Shown: positions 27,523 to 36,972, numbered from the stretch's first letter. The stretch is 64,000 nt of DNA from Planctomycetota bacterium (GCA_028278425.1 JANQEJ010000342.1:1-64000), one strand, 5' to 3'. Numbers and translations: made by a program. The notes: generated by a model not told the origin, from the sequence alone.

Positions 27523-30120
27523 TCAGTGCCCGAGCTGCAGGCGCAGTGCCTCCGTCAGGCCGAAGGTCACGCCGAACGCCGCGGTCGGGTCGAAGAGGAG
27601 CCCCTGGGCGTGGAACAGCGCTCCGGTCAATCCGCCGTCGGGCGGAATCTGGAGCGCGAAGGGCGCCGGCTGACCCGGACCGCCCCACGGGCCGCCGCTC
27701 GCGACGAGGAACGGGTCGGGCGGCAGGATCGACAAGAGGAGCTCGCCCGCTCCGCCCGACATCCCGAAGCCGGGGAGCGGCGTGCCGCAGGGGAACGCCG
27801 GGTCCGGAGCGGTCGCGAGCGCCAGGAAGGGAAGCGAGCCGGCGGGCTGCGTGCCAAGGGGATTCTCGATCCCGAGCGTGAGGAGCTCGCCGACCTGCGG
27901 TGCTCCGGAGAGGACCAGCAGGCTCGCGGCCGGGTTCACGCCGCACCCGTACGGCAGCGCTTCTCCGGCGCAGCGGTTGCGCAGGATGGAGACGTTGTCG
28001 CCGGCGTGGTTCGTCACCGCGACGTCGGGGTCGCCGTCCCCGTCGAGGTCGGCGATCGCCAGACCCTCCGGCCCGCTTCCGGCAGCGTATGCAACGGCGG
28101 GCGCAAACGTGGCGTCGCCGTTGTTGAGCACAACGAGGAGCGTGTCGTTCCCACCGGCGACGGCGAGGTCCAGGTCGAGGTCGCCGTCCAGATCGGCGAG
28201 CGCGGCGCTCTCCGACAGAGGATCGACCGCGTACAGGACCTGGTCCGCGAACGTGCCGTCGCCGTTGCCCTTGAGGATGGACACGTCGCCGCTCCCGCGG
28301 TTGCAGGCGGCCAGGTCGAGGTCGCCGTCGCCGTCGAGGTCCCCGATCGAGACCGAATTCGGCTTCGTGCCGGCGGGGTAGTGCACGGCGATCGCGAAGG
28401 TGCCGTCGCCGTTGTTCAGGAGCACGGCCACGTCGTCTTCGAGGTGATTGGCCGCGGCGACGTCCGCGTCCCCGTCGCCGTCGAGGTCGCCGAGCTCGAC
28501 CCACTCGAGGCGCAGGCCCGCCGCGTATTGGACGGGCGCGGCGAAGGTCCCGTCGCCGTTGCCGAGGAGGACCGAGACGTCGTCGCCGAAGAGGTTGCCG
28601 TTCGCGGTCACGAGGTCGAGGTCGAGGTCCCCGTCCACGTCGCCGACCGCCACGGAGTTCGGCCCGTCGCCGGCGGGAAAGAACCCGCCGGGCGCGAAGG
28701 TGCCGTCGCCGCCGCCGAGGAGAACGGTGACGCCGTTCGAGTCCCGCGAGGCGATCACGAGGTCGAAGTGCAGGTCCCCGTCGACGAAGGTCGCCGCCAC
28801 GTCCGACGGCCGATCCCCGGCCGCGTAGCTCGCGCCCGGAGCGAACGTTCCGTCGCCCTGGTTGAGGAGGAGCGAGACGTCGTCGCTCAGGTCGTTGACG
28901 ACCGCGAGATCGAGGTCGAGGTCGCCGTCCCAGTCGCCGACCGCGACGGCCGTCGGCTGCAAGCGGGCGTCGTAGAGCTCGTCGGACGCGAACGTGCCGG
29001 CGCCCTTGTTCAGGAGGACCGAGGCGTCGCCGCCGAAGTTGGCCGCCACCAGGTCGAGGTCGAGGTCCCCGTCGACGTCGCCGGCGGCGACGGCCTGCGC
29101 TCCGCCGGCTCCGTATTGCGCGTGGGGGGCGAAGGTCCCGCCGCCGTCGTTCAACGCGACGGAGATGCTCGCGCTCGCCGCGTTGGCGACGGCCACGTCG
29201 AGGTCGAGGTCGCCGTCCAGGTCGCCGAGCACCAGGGACTGCGCGGAGGCGGCCGCGGCGTACGTCGTCGCCGGCGCGAAGGTCCCGTCGCCGTGGTTGA
29301 AGAGGACCGAGAAGTCGTCGCTTTGCTGGTTCGCCACCGCGAGGTCGAGGTCGGCGTCGCCGTCGAGGTCGCCGAGCTGAACGGACCGCGGCCCGTCGCC
29401 GACGACGTAGAGCGCCTCGGGAGCGAAGGTCCCGTCGCCGTTGTTGAGCAGGATCGCCACGCGATCGTCGAAGGCGAACGCGACGGCGAGATCGGGGTCG
29501 AGGTCGCCGTCGACGTCGCCGGCCGCCACGCCGTGCGGACCGTCGCCCGAGGCGATGCCGACGGCGGGCGCGAACGTGCCGTCGCCGTTGTTGAAGAGGA
29601 CCGACACCTCGTCGTCACCTTGGGCCGCCACGACGAGATCCGGGCCCTGCGCGCCGTCCAGGTCGACCGCGGCGACGAACGACGGCGTCGCGCCGGCGGC
29701 GTAGTGCGTCTCGCCGGCGAACGCGCCGTTGCCGTCGTTGAAGAGAATCGTCGCGTCGCCGCCGAACATATTCGCCGTCGCGACGTCGAGGTCGAGATCG
29801 CCGTCGAGGTCCGCGAGCGCGATCGACGTCGGCTTCGATCCGGCGCCGGCGGAGTACTCGACCTCGGCGGCAAAGGTCCCGTCGCCCGCGTTCAGGAGGA
29901 TCGAGACGTTGTCGTCGAAGAAGTCGGCCACTGCCATGTCCGGCGCGCCGTCGCCGTTCAGGTCGCCCAGCGCCACCGCGACGAGGCCGTCCCCGGCCGC
30001 GTACACCGCGTCGCTTGCGAAGAACGGATGAGTACAGGGGTCCTCGCCCGCTCCGACCGTCGAGACCGCCGTCAACGCGAACCCGAGCGCCGCCCAGCCC
30101 GTTCCTTGCCGCCGTTCCAT
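27523..30120 (-). CDS. Secreted FG-GAP/VCBS repeat protein
   Basis: Start MERRQGTGWAALGFALTAVSTVGAG at 30120; about 14 units of LGDLDGDLDLDVAVAN...VSVLLNNGDGTFAP. Confidence 0.92.
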   Translation of the reverse strand: MERRQGTGWAALGFALTAVSTVGAGEDPCTHPFFASDAVYAAGDGLVAVALGDLNGDGAPDMAVADFFDDNVSILLNAGDGTFAAEVEYSAGAGSKPTSIALADLDGDLDLDVATANMFGGDATILFNDGNGAFAGETHYAAGATPSFVAAVDLDGAQGPDLVVAAQGDDEVSVLFNNGDGTFAPAVGIASGDGPHGVAAGDVDGDLDPDLAVAFAFDDRVAILLNNGDGTFAPEALYVVGDGPRSVQLGDLDGDADLDLAVANQQSDDFSVLFNHGDGTFAPATTYAAAASAQSLVLGDLDGDLDLDVAVANAASASISVALNDGGGTFAPHAQYGAGGAQAVAAGDVDGDLDLDLVAANFGGDASVLLNKGAGTFASDELYDARLQPTAVAVGDWDGDLDLDLAVVNDLSDDVSLLLNQGDGTFAPGASYAAGDRPSDVAATFVDGDLHFDLVIASRDSNGVTVLLGGGDGTFAPGGFFPAGDGPNSVAVGDVDGDLDLDLVTANGNLFGDDVSVLLGNGDGTFAAPVQYAAGLRLEWVELGDLDGDGDADVAAANHLEDDVAVLLNNGDGTFAIAVHYPAGTKPNSVSIGDLDGDGDLDLAACNRGSGDVSILKGNGDGTFADQVLYAVDPLSESAALADLDGDLDLDLAVAGGNDTLLVVLNNGDATFAPAVAYAAGSGPEGLAIADLDGDGDPDVAVTNHAGDNVSILRNRCAGEALPYGCGVNPAASLLVLSGAPQVGELLTLGIENPLGTQPAGSLPFLALATAPDPAFPCGTPLPGFGMSGGAGELLLSILPPDPFLVASGGPWGGPGQPAPFALQIPPDGGLTGALFHAQGLLFDPTAAFGVTFGLTEALRLQLGH
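27970..30020. repeat. Tandem FG-GAP-coding repeats, unit about 153 bp
   Basis: Recurring gaaggtcccgtcgccgttgttgaggaggac...gtcgaggtcgaggtcgccgtc on the + strand; about 14 units. Confidence 0.85.
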
Positions 30121-30185
30121 GATCTCCTCCGAAGCGCGTGGGGAAGGGGTCCCCCGTTGTACCGCGGAACGCGGCCGGCGGGCCG

Positions 30186-31178
30186 TCAGACCCCGAACAA
30201 GAACGGCCGGCCGTCCAGGTACCGCCGCGCGAAGCCCGCGAACCGCGGCGCGGCCTCCCGCAGGTAGTCGTGCTCGCGCGGGTTCGGCGCGTGGTAGCCG
30301 AGGACCTCGATCAAGGAGGCGACGAAGTAGCCCTCGATCCTGCGCAGGTCGCCGTCGGCGAGATGCCGCTCTTGTGCGTAGGCCTCGACGAGCGCGCGCC
30401 GCCCGTCGGGATGGAGGTGGGTCGCGCACTCCGCCACGTCGTAGAGCCAGGGTCCGTAGACGGCGCAACTGAAGTCGATGGGCCGCGGGAACCCGTCGTG
30501 GAACACGTAGTTCGTCTCGTGGAGGTCCGCGTGGATGAGGCCCACGCGCGCCGGGTCGTCGTCGAGCGGCGCCAGCTCATCCTCCGTGCGGTCGAGCGCG
30601 CGCGCGAAGAGCTTTGCGTCGTCGGCGGTCACGATGCCGAGCGCCACGAGCCCCTCGGCCCGCGCCAGCTTGTTGCGCGCGGCGCGCCGGTCGTGGATGG
30701 GGCGCGTGAAGCCCGCCGGCGGCTTCCAGCGCTCGGCGTGCCGCTGGAGCGCGGCGAGGAGCTCGCCGAGCCGGGCCGCCTGCTCGTCCGACCGCCGGCC
30801 GGTTACGAGCTCGCCTTCCACCCAGCGGAGCAGCGTGCACGGGACCGCTTCGTCTCCGCCCGCGCGTTGCACGGGAAGGACGTGACGTCCGTCGGGACCG
30901 GGGACGGGCCGCTGGACGACGAGCTCGGTCTCGTCACCGAGCGCGCGCAGCCACGCGCACTCCGACTCGATCGTCTCGACGGTGAAGAACTCGGGGTCCG
31001 CCGGCGGGGTCACCGGCGCGTGTACGCGGAGGAGGTAGCGGCCGCTCGACGCGTCGACGCGGTAGGTCAGGCTCTGGCCGTGGCCGAGAAGCTCGAGCGA
31101 AGCGTCCTCCTCGAGAAAGCGGCGCACGGCCGCGGGCGCGACGCCGCGCAGCTCGTCGGGGACTTCGCTCGGGTTCAT
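30186..31178 (-). CDS. Aminoglycoside phosphotransferase-family (APH-like) kinase
   Basis: RVGLIHADLHETNYVFHDGFPRPIDFSCAVYGPWLYDVA (Brenner/HxDxxxxN and DFxxA-type motifs). Confidence 0.85.
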   Translation of the reverse strand: MNPSEVPDELRGVAPAAVRRFLEEDASLELLGHGQSLTYRVDASSGRYLLRVHAPVTPPADPEFFTVETIESECAWLRALGDETELVVQRPVPGPDGRHVLPVQRAGGDEAVPCTLLRWVEGELVTGRRSDEQAARLGELLAALQRHAERWKPPAGFTRPIHDRRAARNKLARAEGLVALGIVTADDAKLFARALDRTEDELAPLDDDPARVGLIHADLHETNYVFHDGFPRPIDFSCAVYGPWLYDVAECATHLHPDGRRALVEAYAQERHLADGDLRRIEGYFVASLIEVLGYHAPNPREHDYLREAAPRFAGFARRYLDGRPFLFGV

Positions 31179-31182
31179 GCGC

Positions 31183-31857
31183 TCACGAGGCCGACGGGCA
31201 CACGTCGGCGAGCGGACACGCGTCGCAGTAGGGCTCGTTGTTCTTGCACACCTGCTGCCCGTGCTTGCGCAGGAGGTCGTGCGCGCGCATCAGCCACGGG
31301 CAACCCCGCTCGACGTGCGGCGCCAGAACGGCGGTCGCCGCGCGGTAGGTGGTCGAGTAGCTCTTCGCCTCCCTCGCGAAGCCGAGGCGGACGAGCACCC
31401 GCAGCCCGTTGGAGTCGAGCGCGGGTACGGCGTGCGTCGACGTGAACAGGAGGATCTTATCGGCGCCGGGGTCGCCGATGCCGGGGAAGCGCTTGAGCTC
31501 CCGGCGCGCCTTCGCGTGCGGGAGCTCGAGCACGGAGTCCAGGTCCCCGTCGAGTTCGTCCTGCACCGTCGCGGCGATCTTGAGCAGCTTCGCGACGCGA
31601 TTCGCCGGGTGCATTCCGCCGAGCTGCGCGATCGCGAGAAGATCCTCCCGCGACAGCGCGAGAATCCCCTCGGCGCTGAGCTTCGTCTTCTGCTGCAGCG
31701 CCGCGAACGCGGCCTTCCGGCGCTTGTCGGAGACCAGGTACGCGACGTTCTCCCAGAGGATCCAGTCGAGCGCGGTCCGCGGGGGGAGTCGACGCTGGAC
31801 CCCGTGCTGCTCCTCGAGCTGGTTCAGGAGAGCGGGCAGAGCCGACGGGTCGCGCAC
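31183..31857 (-). CDS. Endonuclease III-like HhH-GPD protein with FeS loop
   Basis: ELKRFPGIGDPGADKILL HhH; C-x6-C-x2-C-x5-C (CKNNEPYCDACPLADVC); GTG start at 31857 in frame inside ORF 31183..33513. Confidence 0.82.
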   Translation of the reverse strand: MRDPSALPALLNQLEEQHGVQRRLPPRTALDWILWENVAYLVSDKRRKAAFAALQQKTKLSAEGILALSREDLLAIAQLGGMHPANRVAKLLKIAATVQDELDGDLDSVLELPHAKARRELKRFPGIGDPGADKILLFTSTHAVPALDSNGLRVLVRLGFAREAKSYSTTYRAATAVLAPHVERGCPWLMRAHDLLRKHGQQVCKNNEPYCDACPLADVCPSAS

Positions 31858-34193
31858 TACAGGTCGAGCTCGAAGACACCCTGGCCGTGGGTGAACGCCC
31901 GGAGCTTGCGGTTCGACGGCGAGATGCTGAGCTCGTTGACGAGCACGGCCTCCGAGAGCCCCGCGTCGAGCTGCCGCCACGTCGCTCCGCCGTTCTCGGT
32001 GATGTACACGCCGATGTCGTTTCCGACGTAGACCTCGTTCGGCGCCAGGGGGTCGACCACCACGGCGGTGGTTGGCACGTCGGGGAGAACTCCGCCGTCG
32101 ACGTCGATCCAGGTGGCGCCGTAGTCGGTCGAACGGAAGACGTGCGACGTGCCGAAGCCCGACAGCGTCAGGTAGACCGTCGCTTCGTCCGTCGGATCGA
32201 CCGTCATGTCGCCGGGGTAGCGGTCGGGAAGCGTTCCGGTGACGTCGGTGAACGTGGAGCCGCCGTCCAGCGTGCGCTGGATGCTTCCCCGGCCGACGAC
32301 CGGCGCGGTGGAGAGATACACGACGTCGTCGTTGTTCTGCGCGACGGCCAGGTGCAGCACGGGGTTGCCGTCGATCTGCACGCCGCCCTGGGCGACGAAC
32401 CAGACGCCGCCGCCGTCGAACGACTTGAACACGTAGTTGCTCGCGGCGTACAGCACCTGCGGGTCGGTGGGGGACATGACGAACGGAGCGATGAACGCCA
32501 CCGGCCCGCCCAGGTTGGGCGGGCTGACGTCGAAGAAGCTCACACCACCGTCGTTCGAACGGCCGACGAAGAGGAACTGCGCGGTCGCGTAAACGATGTT
32601 CGGGTTGGTGTGGTCGATCGCGCACCAGCCGCCGTCGCCGCCGAGCACCCAGCGCGTCCAGTGGTTGTCGCCGCGGTAGATCGCGCTCGCGTTGTCCTGG
32701 AGACCGCCCATGGCGAGGTTCGGTTCGGTCGGGTAGCTGACGGAGCCGTTGTAGAACTGCTGCGACTGGTACCCGCCGTTCGCGCCCGCGAAGGTCTCGC
32801 CGCCGTCGAGCGAGCGGAACACCCCGCCGTCGTTGGCGAGGTAGACGACGTCCGGGTCGGTCGGGTGGAAGATCGCGTCGTGGTGGTCGGCGTGCGAGTA
32901 GATCGGTCCGCCCTCGGGACCGCCGGGCTGGAGGTCGCCCGTGAAGTACGTCGTGTAGTCCGACTTCTGCGTGAGCGTGAAGCCGCCGTTCGTGGACTTC
33001 CAGGCGTCGATGCCGACGCAGATCACGCGGTTCGGGTCGACCGGGGAGACGGCGACGTCGTGGGCGAACCAGCCCTGCCAGCGGGAGTAGTCCGTCGTGT
33101 TGCGGAGCGTGAAGCTCGCGCCGAAGTCCGTCGAGCGGAGGAGCCAGGTGAAGTTGTCCGGCCCGAAGACCTGGAACCCGTTGCCGATGCTCGCGTAGAC
33201 CACGTCGGGATCCGCCGCGGTGACGCCGAGCTGGATCTTGCCCTTGAAGTCGGGCGGCACGCCGCCGCCGGTGATCTGCGTCCAGTTCGAGCCGCCGTCG
33301 GTCGTCCGGTAGATGCCGCGGTTCGGGCTCTCGAGGTTGCCGCAGGCGACGAGCACGGTGTCGGTGAACACGGGATGGATGACGAGGTCGGTGCCCATCA
33401 CGACCGCGAGCTTCTGTTGCCAGCTCGCCCCGGCGTCGACCGACTTGTAGATCCCCTCGGTCGTCGCCGCCCACACGACGCTCGGATTCGTCGGGTCGAC
33501 GCGGACCGCCCACACGCCGTGCCGCTGGTTGTACGACCAGTCGAGGCTCTTGGACCAGGTGACGCCGCCGTCGCTCGACTTCAGGATGCCGATGCCGTAG
33601 CTGCCGCGCGTGCGGCGGTCCGCCTCGAGGTCGCTGGCCGCCTGGTAGTTGTAGACCTCGCCCGTTCCGACGTACATCACGTCGGGGTTGCCCGGCTCGA
33701 ACGCGATGGTCGACACGCCGAGGACGGGGAGGCCGGTGTCGATCCGCTCCCAGGCCGCGGCGCCGACGCCGCCGGTCGTGCTGCGCCAGAGCCCGCCGCT
33801 CGCGGCGCCGGCGTAGACGACGTTCGGGTTTTGCGGATGGAAGGCGAGGGTGAGGGTGCGGCCGCCTCCGTTCAGCGGGCCGATCGCCCGCCAGCTCCGC
33901 CGCGCGACGGGTTGGGTCACCGCCGCGGCCGCTCCGCCGGGCGGCGCGGCGCCGGCGGCCGGCGGCTGGCGCAGGTTCGCCCGCGAGTACTCGTAGGCGC
34001 GCGTGTACGCGCCAGGCGGAATGTCGTCCGCCGGGTAGGCGCGCGACTGCGCCCAGAAGTTGAGGGCGCGGTAGGCGCCGGAGACCTTGGGGGATTCGAC
34101 CTCGCGCGGCTCGGCGTCGCGGACGACCCGGTGCGCGCAGGCCGTGGCGACGACCAGCCCCGCGAGCAGAAGGAGGCTCGTTCGCGTGGACAT
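31857..34193 (-). CDS. BNR/sortilin-type repeat lipoprotein
   Basis: Lipobox LLLLAGLVVATAC; repeats GGLWRSTTGGVGAAAWERIDTGLP, GIYRTTDGGSNWTQI, GVYITENGGATWRQLDAGL. Confidence 0.88.
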   Translation of the reverse strand: MSTRTSLLLLAGLVVATACAHRVVRDAEPREVESPKVSGAYRALNFWAQSRAYPADDIPPGAYTRAYEYSRANLRQPPAAGAAPPGGAAAAVTQPVARRSWRAIGPLNGGGRTLTLAFHPQNPNVVYAGAASGGLWRSTTGGVGAAAWERIDTGLPVLGVSTIAFEPGNPDVMYVGTGEVYNYQAASDLEADRRTRGSYGIGILKSSDGGVTWSKSLDWSYNQRHGVWAVRVDPTNPSVVWAATTEGIYKSVDAGASWQQKLAVVMGTDLVIHPVFTDTVLVACGNLESPNRGIYRTTDGGSNWTQITGGGVPPDFKGKIQLGVTAADPDVVYASIGNGFQVFGPDNFTWLLRSTDFGASFTLRNTTDYSRWQGWFAHDVAVSPVDPNRVICVGIDAWKSTNGGFTLTQKSDYTTYFTGDLQPGGPEGGPIYSHADHHDAIFHPTDPDVVYLANDGGVFRSLDGGETFAGANGGYQSQQFYNGSVSYPTEPNLAMGGLQDNASAIYRGDNHWTRWVLGGDGGWCAIDHTNPNIVYATAQFLFVGRSNDGGVSFFDVSPPNLGGPVAFIAPFVMSPTDPQVLYAASNYVFKSFDGGGVWFVAQGGVQIDGNPVLHLAVAQNNDDVVYLSTAPVVGRGSIQRTLDGGSTFTDVTGTLPDRYPGDMTVDPTDEATVYLTLSGFGTSHVFRSTDYGATWIDVDGGVLPDVPTTAVVVDPLAPNEVYVGNDIGVYITENGGATWRQLDAGLSEAVLVNELSISPSNRKLRAFTHGQGVFELDL

Positions 34194-34312
34194 GCCCGGA
34201 TTGTAGGGACGCGGGCCGCGGTCCCGACGATTAGCCGAAGAGCTAAGTTTCCTCTTGCGCTTCGATTAGCCAGTCTGCTAAGTAAAGCCTGGCCCCTGAG
34301 CAGGAGATCCCC

Positions 34313-34669
34313 ATGACCCAAGGCGTTCCCGAGACCGTCATCGCCATCTACCGAGTGCAGGAAGCGAGGATGGACGACTTCCTCGGCCTCCTGGCCCGGC
34401 ATCACCCGACCCTCGTGCGCCTCGGACTGGCCACGGAGGACCCGCCGGTCGTCTACCGCGGGAAGGAACAGGCCCACCAGGGCGGCCAGCCGATCGTCTT
34501 CGAGATCTTCGCGTGGGCCAGCGCCGAGGCGGCGGGCATCGCCCACGAGACGCCGGACGTCGCCAAGATCTGGGAGACCATGGCAACGATGACCGAGGAC
34601 CGCGACGGTCGCCCGGGCTGTGAGTTCCCGCACGTCCAGCGGGTGGAGGTCGCCTTCGGCGAAGCCTGA
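34313..34669 (+). CDS. Small ferredoxin-like alpha/beta-barrel (ABM-like) protein
   Basis: 118 aa MTQGVPETVIAIYRVQEARMDDFLGLLARHHPTLVRLGL...; RBS aggag upstream. Confidence 0.6.
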   Translation: MTQGVPETVIAIYRVQEARMDDFLGLLARHHPTLVRLGLATEDPPVVYRGKEQAHQGGQPIVFEIFAWASAEAAGIAHETPDVAKIWETMATMTEDRDGRPGCEFPHVQRVEVAFGEA

Positions 34670-34994
34670 GACGAAACGCGACCCGAAGCGCGAGCTCGAG
34701 GACCTCGAGCTCGTCTTCAAGGCGCTCGCCCACCCGTCGCGCCGGCAGATCCTCCTGGTCCTGCAGTTCCGCGGCGGCGAGGTGGGCGCCGGCGACATCG
34801 CAAGCCGCTTCGCCTGCACCTGGCCGACGACGACGCGGCACTTGCGGGTGTTGCGGGAGGCGGGCCTGGTGCGCGTGGTGGGCCGCGGAAGGAAGCGGTT
34901 CTACCGGCTGGAGCGCGAACGGTTGCAGAGGGTGGTCGGCGAATGGCTGGCGGGGTTCGACGAGGGAGGATGTCCGTCGTCGTGTGAGACTTGA
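34620..34994 (+). CDS. ArsR-family winged-helix regulator
   Basis: LVFKALAHPSRRQILLVLQFRGGEVGAGDIASRFACTWPTTTRHLRVLREAGLVRVVGRGRKRFYRL; overlaps the upstream gene by 50 bp; GTG start. Confidence 0.88.
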   Translation: MSSRTSSGWRSPSAKPETKRDPKRELEDLELVFKALAHPSRRQILLVLQFRGGEVGAGDIASRFACTWPTTTRHLRVLREAGLVRVVGRGRKRFYRLERERLQRVVGEWLAGFDEGGCPSSCET

Positions 34995-35136
34995 GAGTGC
35001 GCGGGAGTTTCACGCGTCCTCTCCGGGTACAACGGGGGGATCCTCAGTATCGGGACTGGACCTCCCATGGGAGGTCCTGTGGCGTGTCGGTGGTGGTGGA
35101 AGCACAGGCGCTGCTGCCGCCGGAGGTCGTGTCAAT

Positions 35137-36464
35137 AGGTGTGTAAATGGATCAGGCGGCAGTTGTCCGGGACGAGCTCATCGGTACTCCGTTGACGTAG
35201 TGCACTCCTCGGGCGACATCCTCTAGCACGTGGATCTTGGACAGGGTTCGGAAACAGCTCTCGGCGACCATGAGTAGCTTGAAGATGATGGCCGAGGCGT
35301 TGTCGGTACGTTTGAAGCGTTTGGCAGCGCTGGTTCGCAGGCGGACGACCTGGAAGGGTGACTCGACGATGTTGCTGGTTCTCAGGTGTCTCCAGTGTTC
35401 CTTGGGTAGATCGTAGAAGGCCACCATTCGCTCCCAGTCGGCCAGCAGCCGCTCGCCGGCCTTGGGGTAGCGATCCTGGTAGCTCTGCACGAAGGCGTCG
35501 CGTCGAGCTTCGGCCTCCTCACGAGTCTGCGACCGGGGGATCGAGCGCAGGATCTTCATGGCCGGCTTCTGTTCGGAGCTCGGAAGGACGTCCAGGACGT
35601 TCTGCATCTTGTGCTTCCAACAGCGCTGCTCCTTGCACTGCCAGCCCATCTCGGCCACCGCGGCCCAAAGGCCGAGGCCTCCGTCCGCCACCAGCACGCG
35701 CGGCGGCTTGAGGCCACGCTCGACCAGATTGGAGAAGACCTCCTTCCAGGAGTCACACGACTCGCGGAAGCCAGGTTCGGCCGCAAGCACTCGTTTCGTG
35801 CCGTCCTCGAAGGCTGCGATCACCACCAGCACCGCGGCCTTGTCCTTCTCCAGGCCGGCTTTCACGTAGACTCCGTCCGCCCACATGTAGATCGGCTCCT
35901 CGTCCACCGGTTCACGCCGCCAGGCCTCGTACTCCTTGTTCCAGCCGGCTTTCAATCGAGCGATCGAAGAGGGTGACAGGGGGGCCTCCTCGCCCAGCAA
36001 GCCGCGCAGGGCCATGTCGAAGTCCCGCAGCGCCAAGCCGTGCAGGTAGAGCTCGGGCAGCATCGAGTTGACCACACCGCTCCTGCGCTTGAAGAGCGGC
36101 AGCAGCTCGCTCTCGAAACGCTCCTCCAGGTTTCGCAGCCGCGGACGACGGACCTCGATCGTTCCGCATCCGAGCGTCAGCCGCCGCGGCTTGCCATGAC
36201 CGTTGCGGTAGCCCTGCGGACCCTCTGCAGGCTCGGAGCGCTCGTAACGTCGGCGGCCAAGGTACTCGGTGACCTCCTCCTCCAAGAGTCTCTGAACTAG
36301 GTTCTGGACTTCGGTGCGCACGTACTCGTCCAGTGTCTCGAAACTCGGGAGAGAGCCGGGGGCCGGCGGCGTGGTAGATTTCGGGTTCTTCATGGGTGGT
36401 GTAGTGGTTGGGGGTTCGTAGTGGCTCCCCGGACGCTACACCGCCCGATTCCGTTTACACACCT
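35137..36464. mobile_element. IS256-family insertion sequence, about 1.33 kb
   Basis: Imperfect terminal inverted repeats aggtgtgtaaatggatcaggcgg (35137) and aggtgtgtaaacggaatcgggcgg (reverse complement, ending 36464) enclose a transposase; no obvious target-site duplication. Confidence 0.85.
35152..36393 (-). CDS. IS256-family (mutator type) transposase, apparently intact
   Basis: 413 aa; IYMWADGVYVKAGLEKDKAAVLVVIAAFEDGTKRVLA...VLVADGGLGLWAAVAEM...QRCWKHKMQNVLDVLP. Confidence 0.95.
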   Translation of the reverse strand: MKNPKSTTPPAPGSLPSFETLDEYVRTEVQNLVQRLLEEEVTEYLGRRRYERSEPAEGPQGYRNGHGKPRRLTLGCGTIEVRRPRLRNLEERFESELLPLFKRRSGVVNSMLPELYLHGLALRDFDMALRGLLGEEAPLSPSSIARLKAGWNKEYEAWRREPVDEEPIYMWADGVYVKAGLEKDKAAVLVVIAAFEDGTKRVLAAEPGFRESCDSWKEVFSNLVERGLKPPRVLVADGGLGLWAAVAEMGWQCKEQRCWKHKMQNVLDVLPSSEQKPAMKILRSIPRSQTREEAEARRDAFVQSYQDRYPKAGERLLADWERMVAFYDLPKEHWRHLRTSNIVESPFQVVRLRTSAAKRFKRTDNASAIIFKLLMVAESCFRTLSKIHVLEDVARGVHYVNGVPMSSSRTTAA

Positions 36465-36612
36465 TCTGGTTCTACCTCTGCCGCCGCCTGGCGCCTTGGC
36501 GTTGCTCGGCAAGAGCGTGAGGAATTCCTCGCACAATGGGGATCTGCGCATTAGGGTCGTGCCGAAGCAGGCGAGACCTGCGTACCGCTAACTGAATAAG
36601 GAGTGATTTGTC

Positions 36613-36825
36613 GTGAGAACTTTGCTTTCTCGTTCTGTGACTACCGCAATCGTGCTCGTCATGTCCTCCGTGCTCTCGTTCGCTTTGGATTACAAGTGCA
36701 CCGCAGATGAGTGCACGTATCTGAGGGATGGAGACCCGGACCAAGAGGTCACGGTCAAGAAAGGGGCGATCATAAACCCGGGAAGCGGGCACGTGCTCAC
36801 CGGTACGGGTTGGGAAAGAGCCTGA
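36613..36825 (+). CDS. Small secreted protein of unknown function
   Basis: RBS aaggag then GTG; 70 aa with signal peptide VTTAIVLVMSSVLSFA and 2 Cys in mature part. Confidence 0.55.
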   Translation: MRTLLSRSVTTAIVLVMSSVLSFALDYKCTADECTYLRDGDPDQEVTVKKGAIINPGSGHVLTGTGWERA

Positions 36826-36972
36826 TCTGAACCCTGCCCCAAGGACCTCATGGCGATCGCGGGAGTCTCTTCGCCCACGGAGCTGGCGAGAATCCAAGAT
36901 CGCCTAGAGGTAGCTTATCGTCTTTTGGATAAGTCCTGAGGCATCGTCATCGAACGGCGAACACACCGTCTC

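Noticed and set aside
27970-30020. Possible CRISPR-like periodic repeat
   Set aside because: Units are about 153 bp, in-frame protein-coding FG-GAP repeats without short palindromic repeats and unique spacers
27169-30267. 1032-aa + strand ORF rich in VAVVEEDRHVV repeats
   Set aside because: Antisense read of the FG-GAP tandem repeats, which imposes periodicity on the opposite strand
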